This document shows, piece by piece, positions 1 through 7,965 of a DNA stretch of 46,584 nucleotides. The notes under the pieces are model-generated. The model did no database searches, was not told the DNA's origin, and saw only the letters and a list, made by a program, of their open reading frames with translations. Positions within the stretch are counted from its first letter, which is position 1; the number at the start of each line of letters is the position of its first letter. Both the position numbers and the translations under genes were made by a program. The stretch is taken from assembly GCA_018971835.1 (NCBI GenBank), contig JAGWZW010000020.1, positions 1 to 46,584 on the forward strand, written 5' to 3'. This DNA is from Alphaproteobacteria bacterium. GTDB lineage: Bacteria > Pseudomonadota > Alphaproteobacteria > Micropepsales > Micropepsaceae.

Positions 1-810
1 CCTTCGGTCGATCTGCCCTATGTCGTCGCCCTGCCCAGCTATGCGGCCACCGCCTGGTATCACCACAAGCTGCCGAACCAGCCGCAGGATCTGCGCGCCC
101 TGCTCAATCAGGTCGAGTACTTCGCCACCCACGACTATACGCAGGCGCTGATGCGCGGTAACAGCCTGGCGCCCGCGCGCCGCCAGGCCATCGCTGCCAA
201 GCTTCACGCCTTCACCGGCCTGCCGGTGGCCTATCTGCTCAAGGCCAATCTGCGCATCGAATACGGCGCCTTCCAGAAGGAAGTGCTGGGTGATCAGGAA
301 CTGACCACCGGCACGCTCGACACCCGCTTCGCCGGGCCGACGCTCGATCCGCTCAGCAAGGTCGCCGAATACGATCCGCAGAGCGCCGCCATCAGCTCGG
401 CCTATGTCTCGGCCTTCAACACCTATGTGCGCGACAAGCTGCATTACGGCCAGGGCCTGCAGTACAAGCCGGGCATCCCGGTCTATGGCAGCTGGGATTA
501 CAAGCACCAGCCGCCGGGCGCGGACAAGCCGCTGATCGCCCTGCCCAACGTGCTGCCGGACCTGGCCGCCGCCATGAAGCACAACCCGGACCTCAAGGTG
601 CTGGTCAATGGCGGCTATTTCGACATCTCGACGCCGTATTACGAAGGCTGGTTCGAGACGCACCACCTGCCCATCCCGCCGAAACTGCAAAGCAATATCG
701 AGTACCGCTACTATCAGTCCGGCCACATGGTTTATGTTCACTTGCCGGCGCTGAAGGAACTGCACGACAACGTCGCCGCCTTCATCCGGCAGACGGACAA
801 TGTGAAGTAG
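1..810 (+). CDS. S10 family serine carboxypeptidase-like peptidase (C-terminal part)
   Basis: The reading frame is open from the first base, so the gene starts outside the window and only the last ~269 residues are present. The S10 signature region VNGGYFDISTPYY carries the presumed catalytic Asp (codon 622-624), and YYQSGHMVY carries the presumed catalytic His (codon 724-726). The nucleophile Ser would lie upstream. Members are alpha/beta-hydrolase exopeptidases; bacterial ones of this size are usually exported, but the signal peptide region is not visible here. It ends just before a dispersed sigma32-like element and is convergent with the MBL-fold gene. The family call is firm; the substrate is unknown. 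Confidence 0.88.
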   Translation, partial: PSVDLPYVVALPSYAATAWYHHKLPNQPQDLRALLNQVEYFATHDYTQALMRGNSLAPARRQAIAAKLHAFTGLPVAYLLKANLRIEYGAFQKEVLGDQELTTGTLDTRFAGPTLDPLSKVAEYDPQSAAISSAYVSAFNTYVRDKLHYGQGLQYKPGIPVYGSWDYKHQPPGADKPLIALPNVLPDLAAAMKHNPDLKVLVNGGYFDISTPYYEGWFETHHLPIPPKLQSNIEYRYYQSGHMVYVHLPALKELHDNVAAFIRQTDNVK

Positions 811-814
811 GCAG

Positions 815-884
815 AAAAAATTTTCGGCGCCCCCCTTGAAGCGGGACGCTGCAAACACCATCTCGGCTATATCCCGATAAAAGC
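815..884 (+). promoter_or_regulatory. Dispersed element, copy A, with sigma32-like promoter features
   Basis: The element starts AAAAAATTTTCG, then a C-run into CTTGAA (835-840), a 15-nt spacer and CACCATCT (856-863). This is close to the heat-shock promoter pattern CTTGAA-N13-16-CCCCATNT. A second copy lies on the opposite strand at 44304-44374: nearly identical over the first 30 bases and about 75% identical over the next 40. Copy A points into the 3' end of the convergent MBL-fold gene and stops just before that gene's stop codon. No plus-strand gene follows for several kb, so the transcript, if any, is unknown. Confidence 0.5.
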
Positions 885-887
885 GCC

Positions 888-1712
888 TTACAGCGGCACG
901 GTCAGCACCATGCCGTCATAGCCGGGTTCGACGCCCGGCGGCAGCTCGGCCTTCAGCGTCTCGTAATCGAGATCGAGATGCAGGTTCGTCAGCACCGCGC
1001 GCTTGGGCTTGACGCGCGCGATCCATTTGAGCGCAGTCTCCACATTGGCGTGCGTGGGATGATGAGTGTAGCGCAGCGCATCCACCACCCAGCACTCGAC
1101 ATCTTCAAGCAGCGCGAAAGCTTCGTCCGATAAGGCACTGACGTCGCTGGAATAGGCGAACTTCCCGAAGCGGAAGCCAAGCGAGCGGATGCGGCCGTGG
1201 TCCTGCTCAAACGGCAGGATCGGGATCGGGCCGCCCGCCCCCGTCAACTCGAAAGGCACGAAGGGTTCTGGAATCTCGCAGCCGTTGAGGATCGGCGGAT
1301 AGTCGCTGCCCTCGGGCCGCTGGAAGATATAGCCGAAACGGCTGCGCATCATGGCCAGTGTCATGTGATCGGCGTGAATGTCGATGCGCTTGCGCATGCT
1401 GATGACGAGCGCGCGCAGATCGTCGATGCCGTGCAGCTGGTCGGCATGGGCATGGGTGATGAGCACGCCGTCGAGGTGCGTGACACGCGCATCGATCAGC
1501 TGTTCGCGCAGGTCCGGCGAGGTATCGACCAGCACCGCCGTCTCGCCGTGTTCGGACTTGCGCCGCACCAGGATGGAGCAGCGGCTGCGGCGGTTTTTGG
1601 GCTCAGCCGGATCGCAGGCGCCCCAGTCGCCTGCCCCGTCCGCTCCGCCGATGCGCGGCACGCCGCCGGACGAGCCGGTGCCGAGCAGCGTGATCTCCAG
1701 GTGCATAGTCAT
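888..1712 (-). CDS. MBL-fold metal-dependent hydrolase, PhnP-like
   Basis: A 274-residue metallo-beta-lactamase-fold protein. The N-terminal strand LEITLLGTGSSGGVPR is followed by a Cys pair near residues 33 and 45, resembling the structural metal site of PhnP-type phosphodiesterases. The catalytic motif HAHADQLHGIDD spans about residues 87-98. It probably hydrolyses a phosphodiester, possibly a cyclic phosphate or nucleotide, in the cytoplasm; the substrate is not known. The start codon overlaps the tatD stop by 4 bases (ATGA), so the two are translationally coupled. An MBL hydrolase next to tatD is common in alphaproteobacteria. No phosphonate genes lie nearby, so the name phnP is not used. 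Confidence 0.88.
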   Translation of the reverse strand: MTMHLEITLLGTGSSGGVPRIGGADGAGDWGACDPAEPKNRRSRCSILVRRKSEHGETAVLVDTSPDLREQLIDARVTHLDGVLITHAHADQLHGIDDLRALVISMRKRIDIHADHMTLAMMRSRFGYIFQRPEGSDYPPILNGCEIPEPFVPFELTGAGGPIPILPFEQDHGRIRSLGFRFGKFAYSSDVSALSDEAFALLEDVECWVVDALRYTHHPTHANVETALKWIARVKPKRAVLTNLHLDLDYETLKAELPPGVEPGYDGMVLTVPL

Positions 1713-2491
1713 GCTGGCCGCTCCGCGCGGGTGAAAAGGGTGAAGAAATTATCGGTGGTGATGCGGGCGACCTCGTCGGCAGAGACGCCCTTGAGGTCCG
1801 CCAGCGCGCGCGCGGTGTGCACGACGAAGGAAGGCTCGTTGCGCTTGCCGCGATAGGGCAGCGGCGCCAGATAGGGCGCGTCGGTCTCCACCAGCAGCCG
1901 CTCCAGCGGGACCATTCGCAACGTGTCGCGCAACGCATCGGCCTTCTTGAAGGTGGCGATGCCGGAGACGGAAATGAAGAAGCCCAGCTTCAGCGCGGCT
2001 TCGGCCAGGCGTGGCGTGCCGGTGAAGCAGTGGATCACGCCGGTGAAGGCGCCCTTCCCCATCTCCTCGTTCAGGATGGCGATAGTGTCGTCTTCGGCGT
2101 CGCGCGTATGGACGATCAGCGGCAGCCCGGTTTGCCGCGCCGCTTCGATATGCGCGCGGAAGTTGGCGATCTGCACCTCGCGTGGGCTGTGCGCGTAATA
2201 GAAATCGAGGCCAGTTTCGCCGATGCCAACCACTTTGGGATGCGTGGCAAGCTCGATCAGCGGCGTGGGCCCGGCCAGCGGCTCGGCCTCGGCTTCATGG
2301 GGATGGATGCCAACGGAGCAATAGACATTCCCGAACTGCTCCGCGATGGCCCGTACGCGGGGGAAGTTCTTCAGCGTGGTGGCGATACTCACACAGACGC
2401 GCACGTCGGCCGCCACGGCGCGCGCCACCACGGCATCCAGTTCGGGCGCGAATTCGGGAAAATCGAGATGGCAATGACTGTCGACCAGCAT
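1709..2491 (-). CDS. TatD family metal-dependent deoxyribonuclease
   Basis: 260 residues, the usual TatD length. The N-terminus reads LVDSHCHLD with the metal-binding HxH at residues 6 and 8. The motifs GIGETGLDFYY, PLIVHTRDAEDD, VIHCFTG and LLVETDAPYLAP match the conserved metal ligands and active site of the TatD amidohydrolase-fold family. Members act as 3'-5' exonucleases or DNases in the cytoplasm. The gene follows holB after 3 bases and overlaps the MBL-fold gene. In many alphaproteobacteria metG sits between holB and tatD; here it is absent from the block. Confidence 0.95.
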   Translation of the reverse strand: MLVDSHCHLDFPEFAPELDAVVARAVAADVRVCVSIATTLKNFPRVRAIAEQFGNVYCSVGIHPHEAEAEPLAGPTPLIELATHPKVVGIGETGLDFYYAHSPREVQIANFRAHIEAARQTGLPLIVHTRDAEDDTIAILNEEMGKGAFTGVIHCFTGTPRLAEAALKLGFFISVSGIATFKKADALRDTLRMVPLERLLVETDAPYLAPLPYRGKRNEPSFVVHTARALADLKGVSADEVARITTDNFFTLFTRAERPA

Positions 2492-2494
2492 GAA

Positions 2495-3571
2495 TCACGC
2501 ATCAGTCCGCGGCAAAGGGGCCAGGCGCGCCGCCTCGTCGAGAGCGCGCGCGCTGGACAGGATCGTCTGCCGCGGCTCCAGATGCAATCCCGCGGCCTGC
2601 GCGTAGCGCTGACGCAGCTTTTCCCAGGCCTCCAGCCAGGGCTTGAGCCCCGGAGCGTCTAGGCGCGCGCGGGCGCGAATTCGCTCGGCCAGACTCAATA
2701 CGAGGAATTCGCCATAGGTTTCCAAGCCGTCCTTCATCCGCGTCACGCGATCTGCCAGCGCGCTCAGCGCCGCAATATCGGGATGCGCGGCAGAGTCGAT
2801 CAACCTGTCCGCTTCGCGGGCGATCGTGAGGCCATCGCCGCCGGCGATCTGCAGCGCCAGTCCCAGCGAGCCGCCGGCCAGCCGCTCCAGTGCTGCGCGT
2901 TCGTCCGGCGCCAATTCCGGCAGGTGCCGTACCAGTTCGGCGTCGAGGTCGCCCGGCGACAGCGGCCGCAGCAACAGGCGCTGGCAGCGCGAGCGGATGG
3001 TGGGCAAGAGCCGCCCCGGCGCATTGGCGATCAAGAGCAGCATCGCCCGCGGTGGCGGCTCTTCCAGCGCCTTCAAGAGCGCGTTGGCGGCGGCATCGTT
3101 CATCTCGTCGGCGGTGTCGATGATGGCCACGCGCCAGCCGCCCGCGCCGGATGTCAGCCCGAAGAAACCAGCCAGGCGGCGTATCTCGTCCACGCCGAGC
3201 ACGGTCATCATGCGCCCCGTGTCCCGGTTTACCCCGCGCTTGAGCACCAGAAGACCCGAATGCGATTTGGCTGCGATCTGGATCGCGACCGGATCGTTTG
3301 CCGGCACTTCGAGATCGGCCGGTCCTTCGGCGCTGGCGCCGAATTTCAGCACATAACGCGCGATGCGATAGGCGAGCGTGGCCTTGCCCACGCCCGGCGG
3401 GCCACCGATCAGCCAGCCCTGCGGCGGTTTTCCGCCGCGCAGCGCGCGTGCAGCGCGCGCCAATGCCTCGCCCTGCCCCGCCAGATGGAAAGTTTCTCGC
3501 GGATGCGCAAAACCTTCGACGCGATCGGTTTCGCCGGCATCTTCGCTGATCTTGCTGGCGCGCTTCGCCAC
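2495..3571 (-). CDS. holB: DNA polymerase III subunit delta'
   Basis: 358 residues. A P-loop, GGPPGVGKAT, lies near residues 57-66. It is followed by the AAA+ features IIDTADEMNDAAANALLKALEEPPP and the SRCQRL sensor region that typify clamp-loader delta'. The subunit belongs to the clamp loader that places the sliding clamp on primed DNA. It sits 3 bases after tmk and 3 bases before tatD, a compact housekeeping operon. The order tmk-holB is widely conserved. Length and motifs are normal. Confidence 0.95.
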   Translation of the reverse strand: MAKRASKISEDAGETDRVEGFAHPRETFHLAGQGEALARAARALRGGKPPQGWLIGGPPGVGKATLAYRIARYVLKFGASAEGPADLEVPANDPVAIQIAAKSHSGLLVLKRGVNRDTGRMMTVLGVDEIRRLAGFFGLTSGAGGWRVAIIDTADEMNDAAANALLKALEEPPPRAMLLLIANAPGRLLPTIRSRCQRLLLRPLSPGDLDAELVRHLPELAPDERAALERLAGGSLGLALQIAGGDGLTIAREADRLIDSAAHPDIAALSALADRVTRMKDGLETYGEFLVLSLAERIRARARLDAPGLKPWLEAWEKLRQRYAQAAGLHLEPRQTILSSARALDEAARLAPLPRTDA

Positions 3572-3574
3572 GGC

Positions 3575-4213
3575 CTAAGTAATCCTAAAACGCGCGGCAA
3601 CGGCAGCCCAGACGCGCCCTGCCACCTCTTCCGCCGAACCGGAAGCGTCGATCACCACGCAGCGTTCGGGATGACGCCGCGCGATATCCAAAAAAGCCTG
3701 ACGCAGGCTCTCGTGGAAACCGTTATCGAATTTCTCGAAGCGCGATTCCGCGGGCCCGCGCGCGGCGGCGCGCGCCAGGCCCTGATCCGTAGGCAAATCG
3801 AGGATCAGCGTCAGGTCAGGCGTGAACTTTCCTACCGCGACGGCTTCGATCCGTCGGATCGTCTCGCGCGCCAGCCCCCGCGCCATGCCCTGATAGGCAT
3901 AGGTGGAGTCGGTGAAGCGGTCGCACACCACCCAACGGCCGGCTGCCAGTGCCGGCTCGATGGTGTGAGCGATGTGATCGCTCCGCGCCGCGAACAGCAG
4001 CAGCGTTTCAGCCAGCGGCGTCCAACGCCCGGGTTCGCCGTCGACCAGCAGCCTGCGGATGTCTTCGGCGCCGGGAGAACCGCCGGGCTCGCGCGTCATA
4101 GTCTGAGCAATGCCGCGGATTTCCAAAGCTGCGCAAAGGCGGCGAACCTGCGTCGATTTCCCGGTTCCTTCGCCGCCTTCCAAGGTGATGAAACGCCCGC
4201 GCGCCGTGGTCAT
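3575..4213 (-). CDS. tmk: Thymidylate kinase
   Basis: dTMP kinase, making dTDP for DNA synthesis. From the chosen ATG at 4213 the product has 212 residues, normal for the family. An upstream in-frame ATG at 4327 would add 38 residues that overlap the D,D-carboxypeptidase gene and show no conserved sequence. The P-loop GGEGTGKST is at residues 13-21. REPGGSPGAE and the DRFTDSTYAYQG segment are the family's dTMP-binding and catalytic motifs. The gene lies 7 bases after the D,D-carboxypeptidase and 3 before holB. Confidence 0.95.
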   Translation of the reverse strand: MTTARGRFITLEGGEGTGKSTQVRRLCAALEIRGIAQTMTREPGGSPGAEDIRRLLVDGEPGRWTPLAETLLLFAARSDHIAHTIEPALAAGRWVVCDRFTDSTYAYQGMARGLARETIRRIEAVAVGKFTPDLTLILDLPTDQGLARAAARGPAESRFEKFDNGFHESLRQAFLDIARRHPERCVVIDASGSAEEVAGRVWAAVAARFRIT

Positions 4214-4220
4214 GCGAACG

Positions 4221-5417
4221 TCACTGCACCGTCGGCGGGCCGACAAGCAGCGCGTGCAGCCCGGCGACGATGCGGCCGAAGAAGCCGACGCCGGAAACCG
4301 GCTGTGCTGCATAGACCGGCACCTCAACGCCGGGAAATTCCGGTGCGGTCACATGCAAGGTGCCGATGGGCTGGTTCGCGGCGACGGGCGCCTGAACCGG
4401 GCCATCGTAATCGAGCGTTACCTTCATTGCCGCGCGGGATTCGACCTGCATCGTCACCGCCAGCGGTGCGGCCAGCTTCAAGGGGACGCTGCTGCTGCTG
4501 CCTTGCCATACCGGCGCATGACCGACGATGGAGTCCGGACCGAAAAGTTTGTAGGAGCGAAATTCCCGGAAGGCGACGCCCAGAACGCGTGCAGCTTCCT
4601 CGCCGCGCCGCCGCTCGGCAATCCAGTCTTTCTTCGCCGGCGGATATTTTTCGAGATCGGGATAACGCAGGCCGCCGAGGACGAGGATAAAGCGGTGTCC
4701 ATCCTTTACCGCCGAAGCGACGATGCCGTAACCGGCCGCATCGGTGTATCCGGTCTTGAGACCGTCAGCGCCGGGGAAATCCTCCAGCACCGTATTGCGG
4801 TTGGGCTGGGTGATGCCACTCCAGGTGAAGCTGCGCTCGCCGAAGTAATGATAGTATTGCGAGTCATTGACGATGATGTCGCGCGCAACCTTGGCCAGAT
4901 CGTGCGCGGACATGAGTTGGCCCGGGGGATCCGGCAAGCCATTGGGATTGACGAAGTGAGAGTTCTGAAGACCGAGCGCCTTTGCGCGCTCGTTCATTAT
5001 TTTGACGAACCCCTGCACCGTTCCACCCAAAGCCTCAGCCACCACCACGCAGGCATCGTTGCCGGACTGGATGATGATACCGCGGATGAGATCTTCAACC
5101 GGAACGCTGTGACCCACCATCACGAACATCTTCGAGCCGCCGGTGCGCCAGGCTTCTTCGGAAACCGGGAACGTGTCGGTCGGCTTGACCCGTCCGTCCT
5201 TCAGATACTGGAACAGAATATCCAGCGTCATCAGCTTGCTCATGGAAGCCGGCGGCATCGGCTGGTCGCCGTCCTTCTGCCACAGCACCTGCCCGGTCGC
5301 CGCATCCATCAGCACGGCGTGCTCGGCAGCGGTGTCGATGAGGGCGTAGGCCGGCGCGGACAAGCCGATCAGCGCAGCCACGAAAACCAACACGCCGGCG
5401 AAGCGATGGAACCGCAT
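4221..5417 (-). CDS. D-alanyl-D-alanine carboxypeptidase (PBP5/6 type, S11)
   Basis: A low-molecular-mass penicillin-binding protein that trims the terminal D-Ala of peptidoglycan stem peptides in the periplasm. From the ATG at 5417 (preceded by GGGAGTG) it has 398 residues with an N-terminal signal peptide ending near APAYA. SxxK is seen as SMSK at about residues 58-61, SxN as SGN in IIIQSGNDACV, and KTG in GLKTGYTD. A C-terminal PBP5-type beta domain follows, ending with a hydrophobic/amphipathic stretch that may bind the membrane. An ATG 30 bases upstream is possible but has a poorer ribosome site. It lies directly after rlpA, which suits joint cell-wall work. Confidence 0.94.
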   Translation of the reverse strand: MRFHRFAGVLVFVAALIGLSAPAYALIDTAAEHAVLMDAATGQVLWQKDGDQPMPPASMSKLMTLDILFQYLKDGRVKPTDTFPVSEEAWRTGGSKMFVMVGHSVPVEDLIRGIIIQSGNDACVVVAEALGGTVQGFVKIMNERAKALGLQNSHFVNPNGLPDPPGQLMSAHDLAKVARDIIVNDSQYYHYFGERSFTWSGITQPNRNTVLEDFPGADGLKTGYTDAAGYGIVASAVKDGHRFILVLGGLRYPDLEKYPPAKKDWIAERRRGEEAARVLGVAFREFRSYKLFGPDSIVGHAPVWQGSSSSVPLKLAAPLAVTMQVESRAAMKVTLDYDGPVQAPVAANQPIGTLHVTAPEFPGVEVPVYAAQPVSGVGFFGRIVAGLHALLVGPPTVQ

Positions 5418-5456
5418 GACATTCACTCCCAATCCGCGCTCCAACAAAACTGCCGC

Positions 5457-6389
5457 TCAACGATCGACCACGATGGCCGCGTCGCTGCTGCCCGCGGACA
5501 GAACCCGGGACAGTGCCGCATCGGCAGACGCCACATCGTTGAACGGCCCCATGCGCACCCTATAGAGGCGCAGCCCATTCCTGTCGATTGAAGATATCTT
5601 CATGACGCCTGCCGCGCTCAGGCGCTGCGCCATGCGCCGCGCATTGTCATAAGAGCTGAAGGCGCCGGCCTGGATATAGAGGCGGGTCACAGCTGGAACC
5701 GGAACTTCGGTCACCTGGCCGTTGGGCAGCTGGTCCGGTTCCTGCGCCGCGGTTTGCTGCTGGGGCGGCGGCTGCGCCGGAGCCGGTGGCGGCGCGGTGA
5801 CCGACGTTCCCGGGATGGAGGCCAGCGAACGGACATCTACGGACCCGGCAGGAACGGCCGGCAAAGCCGAGGCGATCTGGGTCGGCGTCTGGTCCGGCTG
5901 CGGCGCCCCGTTCGGCTGGTCGGCACGGCCGATATAGGTGACTCGCACCCGCGCGGTTCCCTTCCCGTAAAAACCGAGGAGCTTGGCGGCACGCTCTGAC
6001 AGATCGATGATACGGCCCTTGGCAAAGGGGCCCCGGTCGTTGACCCGCACAATCAGCGAGCGGCCGTTTTCAAGGTCTGTCACCCGCACGTTTACCGGCA
6101 AGGGCAGCGTGCGGTGGGCCGCGGAGAGGGCATTGGCATCGAAGATTTCGCCGTCAGCCGTCCGCTTGCCGTAAAAAGTGGGCCCGTACCAGGAGGCAAT
6201 ACCGGTTTCGTCGTAGTCTGGCTGTTCGCGCGGGTAATACCAGGTGCCGGCGATCTGGTAGGGCTTGCCGATCTTGTAGACCCCGGCGCTCGGCGGCAGG
6301 CTGACGGGGGGCTGCTCACGTGTGGCGCAAGCTGCCAGGAGCCCCGCCGAAGCGCCAACGATGAGGATACGTCGCAGGGTGCGGGACAT
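5457..6389 (-). CDS. rlpA: RlpA family septal lytic transglycosylase lipoprotein with SPOR domain
   Basis: 310 residues. A lipoprotein signal ends in LLAAC with the lipidated Cys at about residue 21. The double-psi beta-barrel core (GIASWYGPTFYGKRTADGE through RVNDRGPF) is the RlpA catalytic domain. A Pro/Gln/Ala-rich linker leads to a C-terminal SPOR domain (about 235-310) that binds denuded septal glycan. Known homologues cleave denuded glycan strands during division; activity here is inferred. It is the first gene of the minus-strand block with the carboxypeptidase, tmk, holB and tatD. Confidence 0.93.
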   Translation of the reverse strand: MSRTLRRILIVGASAGLLAACATREQPPVSLPPSAGVYKIGKPYQIAGTWYYPREQPDYDETGIASWYGPTFYGKRTADGEIFDANALSAAHRTLPLPVNVRVTDLENGRSLIVRVNDRGPFAKGRIIDLSERAAKLLGFYGKGTARVRVTYIGRADQPNGAPQPDQTPTQIASALPAVPAGSVDVRSLASIPGTSVTAPPPAPAQPPPQQQTAAQEPDQLPNGQVTEVPVPAVTRLYIQAGAFSSYDNARRMAQRLSAAGVMKISSIDRNGLRLYRVRMGPFNDVASADAALSRVLSAGSSDAAIVVDR

Positions 6390-6517
6390 CCGGCCGATTC
6401 GAATACCTTGAGGGAACTGGGAGGTTAAAGGATTGATTCGTCAAGCTCAACCGCTGCCGGAAATATTCCCGCCCGGGCCATTGCATGGGCCGGCCAAACA
6501 GGGTTAGAGGCCCTTAC

Positions 6518-6607
6518 GGATGGGTGTCCGAGCGGTTTAAGGAACCGGTCTTGAAAACCGGCGAGGCGGCGACGTCTCCGTGGGTTCGAATCCCACCCCA
6601 TCCGCCA
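6518..6607 (+). tRNA. tRNA-Ser (anticodon TGA)
   Basis: Acceptor arms GGATGGG (6518-6524) and CCCATCC (6597-6603) pair perfectly. The discriminator is G and CCA is encoded (6605-6607). The anticodon stem CCGGT/ACCGG encloses loop CTTGAAA, giving anticodon TGA. A long variable arm of the class II type and the T-loop GTTCGAATC are present. It separates the housekeeping operon from the lipid region. Confidence 0.97.
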
Positions 6608-6614
6608 TCCGCCG

Positions 6615-7745
6615 TTAAAGCGCTTTGCCGTAGATACGATAGGTCTTGTAGGCGATGCCGCCGAGGCTTTCGTTGATGTGCCGCATCGGCAGATTGTCCT
6701 CGAGGATCCAAGACAATTCGATATGCGTGAAGCCCATTTTCACCGCTTCCTTGCGCACTGCGTCGATCACCAGAAACGGCAAGAGGCTGCCGATCACGCC
6801 CTTGGCCGCCGAGCGCTTGATGCCCATCAGGGGCACGCGCGCGGTCTTCACCCCCGCGACCTTCAGGCGCCACAGCAGCTTGGCCCAGCCGAAAGGCAGA
6901 AGCCTGCCACCCAGATCGCGTATCGCCTCGTTGAGATTGGGAAGGCAGACCAGGAAGCCCACGGCCTCGCCATCGTGTTCGACGATGCTGACCAACCGCG
7001 GATCGAGCAACGGCTTAAGCGATTTCGCCAGATGGTCGGTTTCGATCTCGGTGAGTGGCACGAAACCCCAATTGTTAAGCCAGGCGTCGTTGAATATCTC
7101 GGTGATCGTGGCAATTTCTGCGTTATAGCGCTTGAAATCAATCGGCCGCACGACGAGGCCCTTGGGCAGCGGCCGGTCGATCAGCCGGCGCGCCCCGGCC
7201 GGCAGGTCTTTGGTAATATCGTAGAGATAGGCGAAGACATCCTTCACCTTGGCATAACCGAGACGTTCGATCTGCGGGCCGATATAGGGCTTGTCGTGAC
7301 CCATCAGCAGCATCGGCGGCGTGTCGAAGCCATCGACGAGCAGGCCCATTTCCTCGTTGATGTTGAGATTGAAGGGCCCTTCGACGCGCGTCATGCCGCG
7401 CGCGCGCAGCCAATCCTCGGCCGTGGCAAAGAGCGCGCGGAAAACGGCCGGGTCATCTTCGGCGGCGATGAGGCCAAAACGGCCCGCCGCATCGGGCCGT
7501 ATGGCCAGTTCCTGCCGGTCGATCTGCGCGCTGATGCGCCCGACGTCGCGGCCATCCTTGCGGGCCAGCCAGAACTGCACCTCAGCATGGCCGAAGAACG
7601 GGTTCTTCGGCGTCAGCGCATCCAGCCGTTCCAGATGCAGCGGCGCGATATAGTGCGGGTCGTCGCGATGCAGCCGGTTGGGCAAGCCGATGAAGGCGTC
7701 TAGGAGCTTGCCGCCCGCGACCGGGACGATTTCGAGGTGGCTCAT
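6615..7745 (-). CDS. GNAT-like N-acyltransferase, YghO-type; candidate bacterial ceramide synthase
   Basis: 376 residues from the ATG at 7745. The longer open frame up to 8033 adds residues overlapping the divergent intergenic region and is less likely. The protein belongs to a family often labelled 'dATP pyrophosphohydrolase' or 'N-acetyltransferase' with a GNAT-like fold. Conserved-looking blocks are NPFFGHAEVQFWLARKDGR, GPFNLNINEEMGLLVDGF, NDAWLNNWGFVPLTE and a C-terminal LSWILEDNLPMRHINESLG. From memory, the Caulobacter ceramide N-acyltransferase (CC_1154/bCerS) is a GNAT-type protein encoded a few genes away from spt. Position and type fit that role here, where no other N-acyltransferase is seen. 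Family membership is fairly sure; the ceramide role is inference. Confidence 0.62.
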   Translation of the reverse strand: MSHLEIVPVAGGKLLDAFIGLPNRLHRDDPHYIAPLHLERLDALTPKNPFFGHAEVQFWLARKDGRDVGRISAQIDRQELAIRPDAAGRFGLIAAEDDPAVFRALFATAEDWLRARGMTRVEGPFNLNINEEMGLLVDGFDTPPMLLMGHDKPYIGPQIERLGYAKVKDVFAYLYDITKDLPAGARRLIDRPLPKGLVVRPIDFKRYNAEIATITEIFNDAWLNNWGFVPLTEIETDHLAKSLKPLLDPRLVSIVEHDGEAVGFLVCLPNLNEAIRDLGGRLLPFGWAKLLWRLKVAGVKTARVPLMGIKRSAAKGVIGSLLPFLVIDAVRKEAVKMGFTHIELSWILEDNLPMRHINESLGGIAYKTYRIYGKAL

Positions 7746-7858
7746 GGGCGGTCCTGAACTCGGAAGGTTGGCGATCGCAGAGACGGCGGCAGGCGTTAAC
7801 CAGCCGGTTTCTATCGTAAATCTCCCGCGGCTGCAAAAACGCCGCGCGGTCGCAGCTA

Positions 7859-7886
7859 TTGCCCGCCCCTGCCGATCCGCATAAAT
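7859..7886 (+). promoter_or_regulatory. Candidate promoter for the glycosyltransferase-flippase pair
   Basis: TTGCCC (7859-7864) and ATAAAT (7881-7886) are spaced by 16 bases in the 220-bp divergent gap between the GNAT-like gene and the glycosyltransferase. Only a consensus-like resemblance supports it. Confidence 0.3.
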
Positions 7887-7965
7887 TCGGGCCGGGTTCG
7901 GGGCGCGGGGCCGCCGTTCCGGCAATTTGTGCTTGCCCGGCGCTGTGGCCGCCTTACGGACATCC

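Noticed and set aside
1817..2662. 281-codon plus-strand frame opposite tatD and holB
   Set aside because: Shadow of GC-rich coding DNA; the minus-strand genes are well conserved families.
6518..6607. tRNA-Ser as an integration site of a genomic island
   Set aside because: No integrase gene and no second copy of the tRNA 3' end was found in the window.
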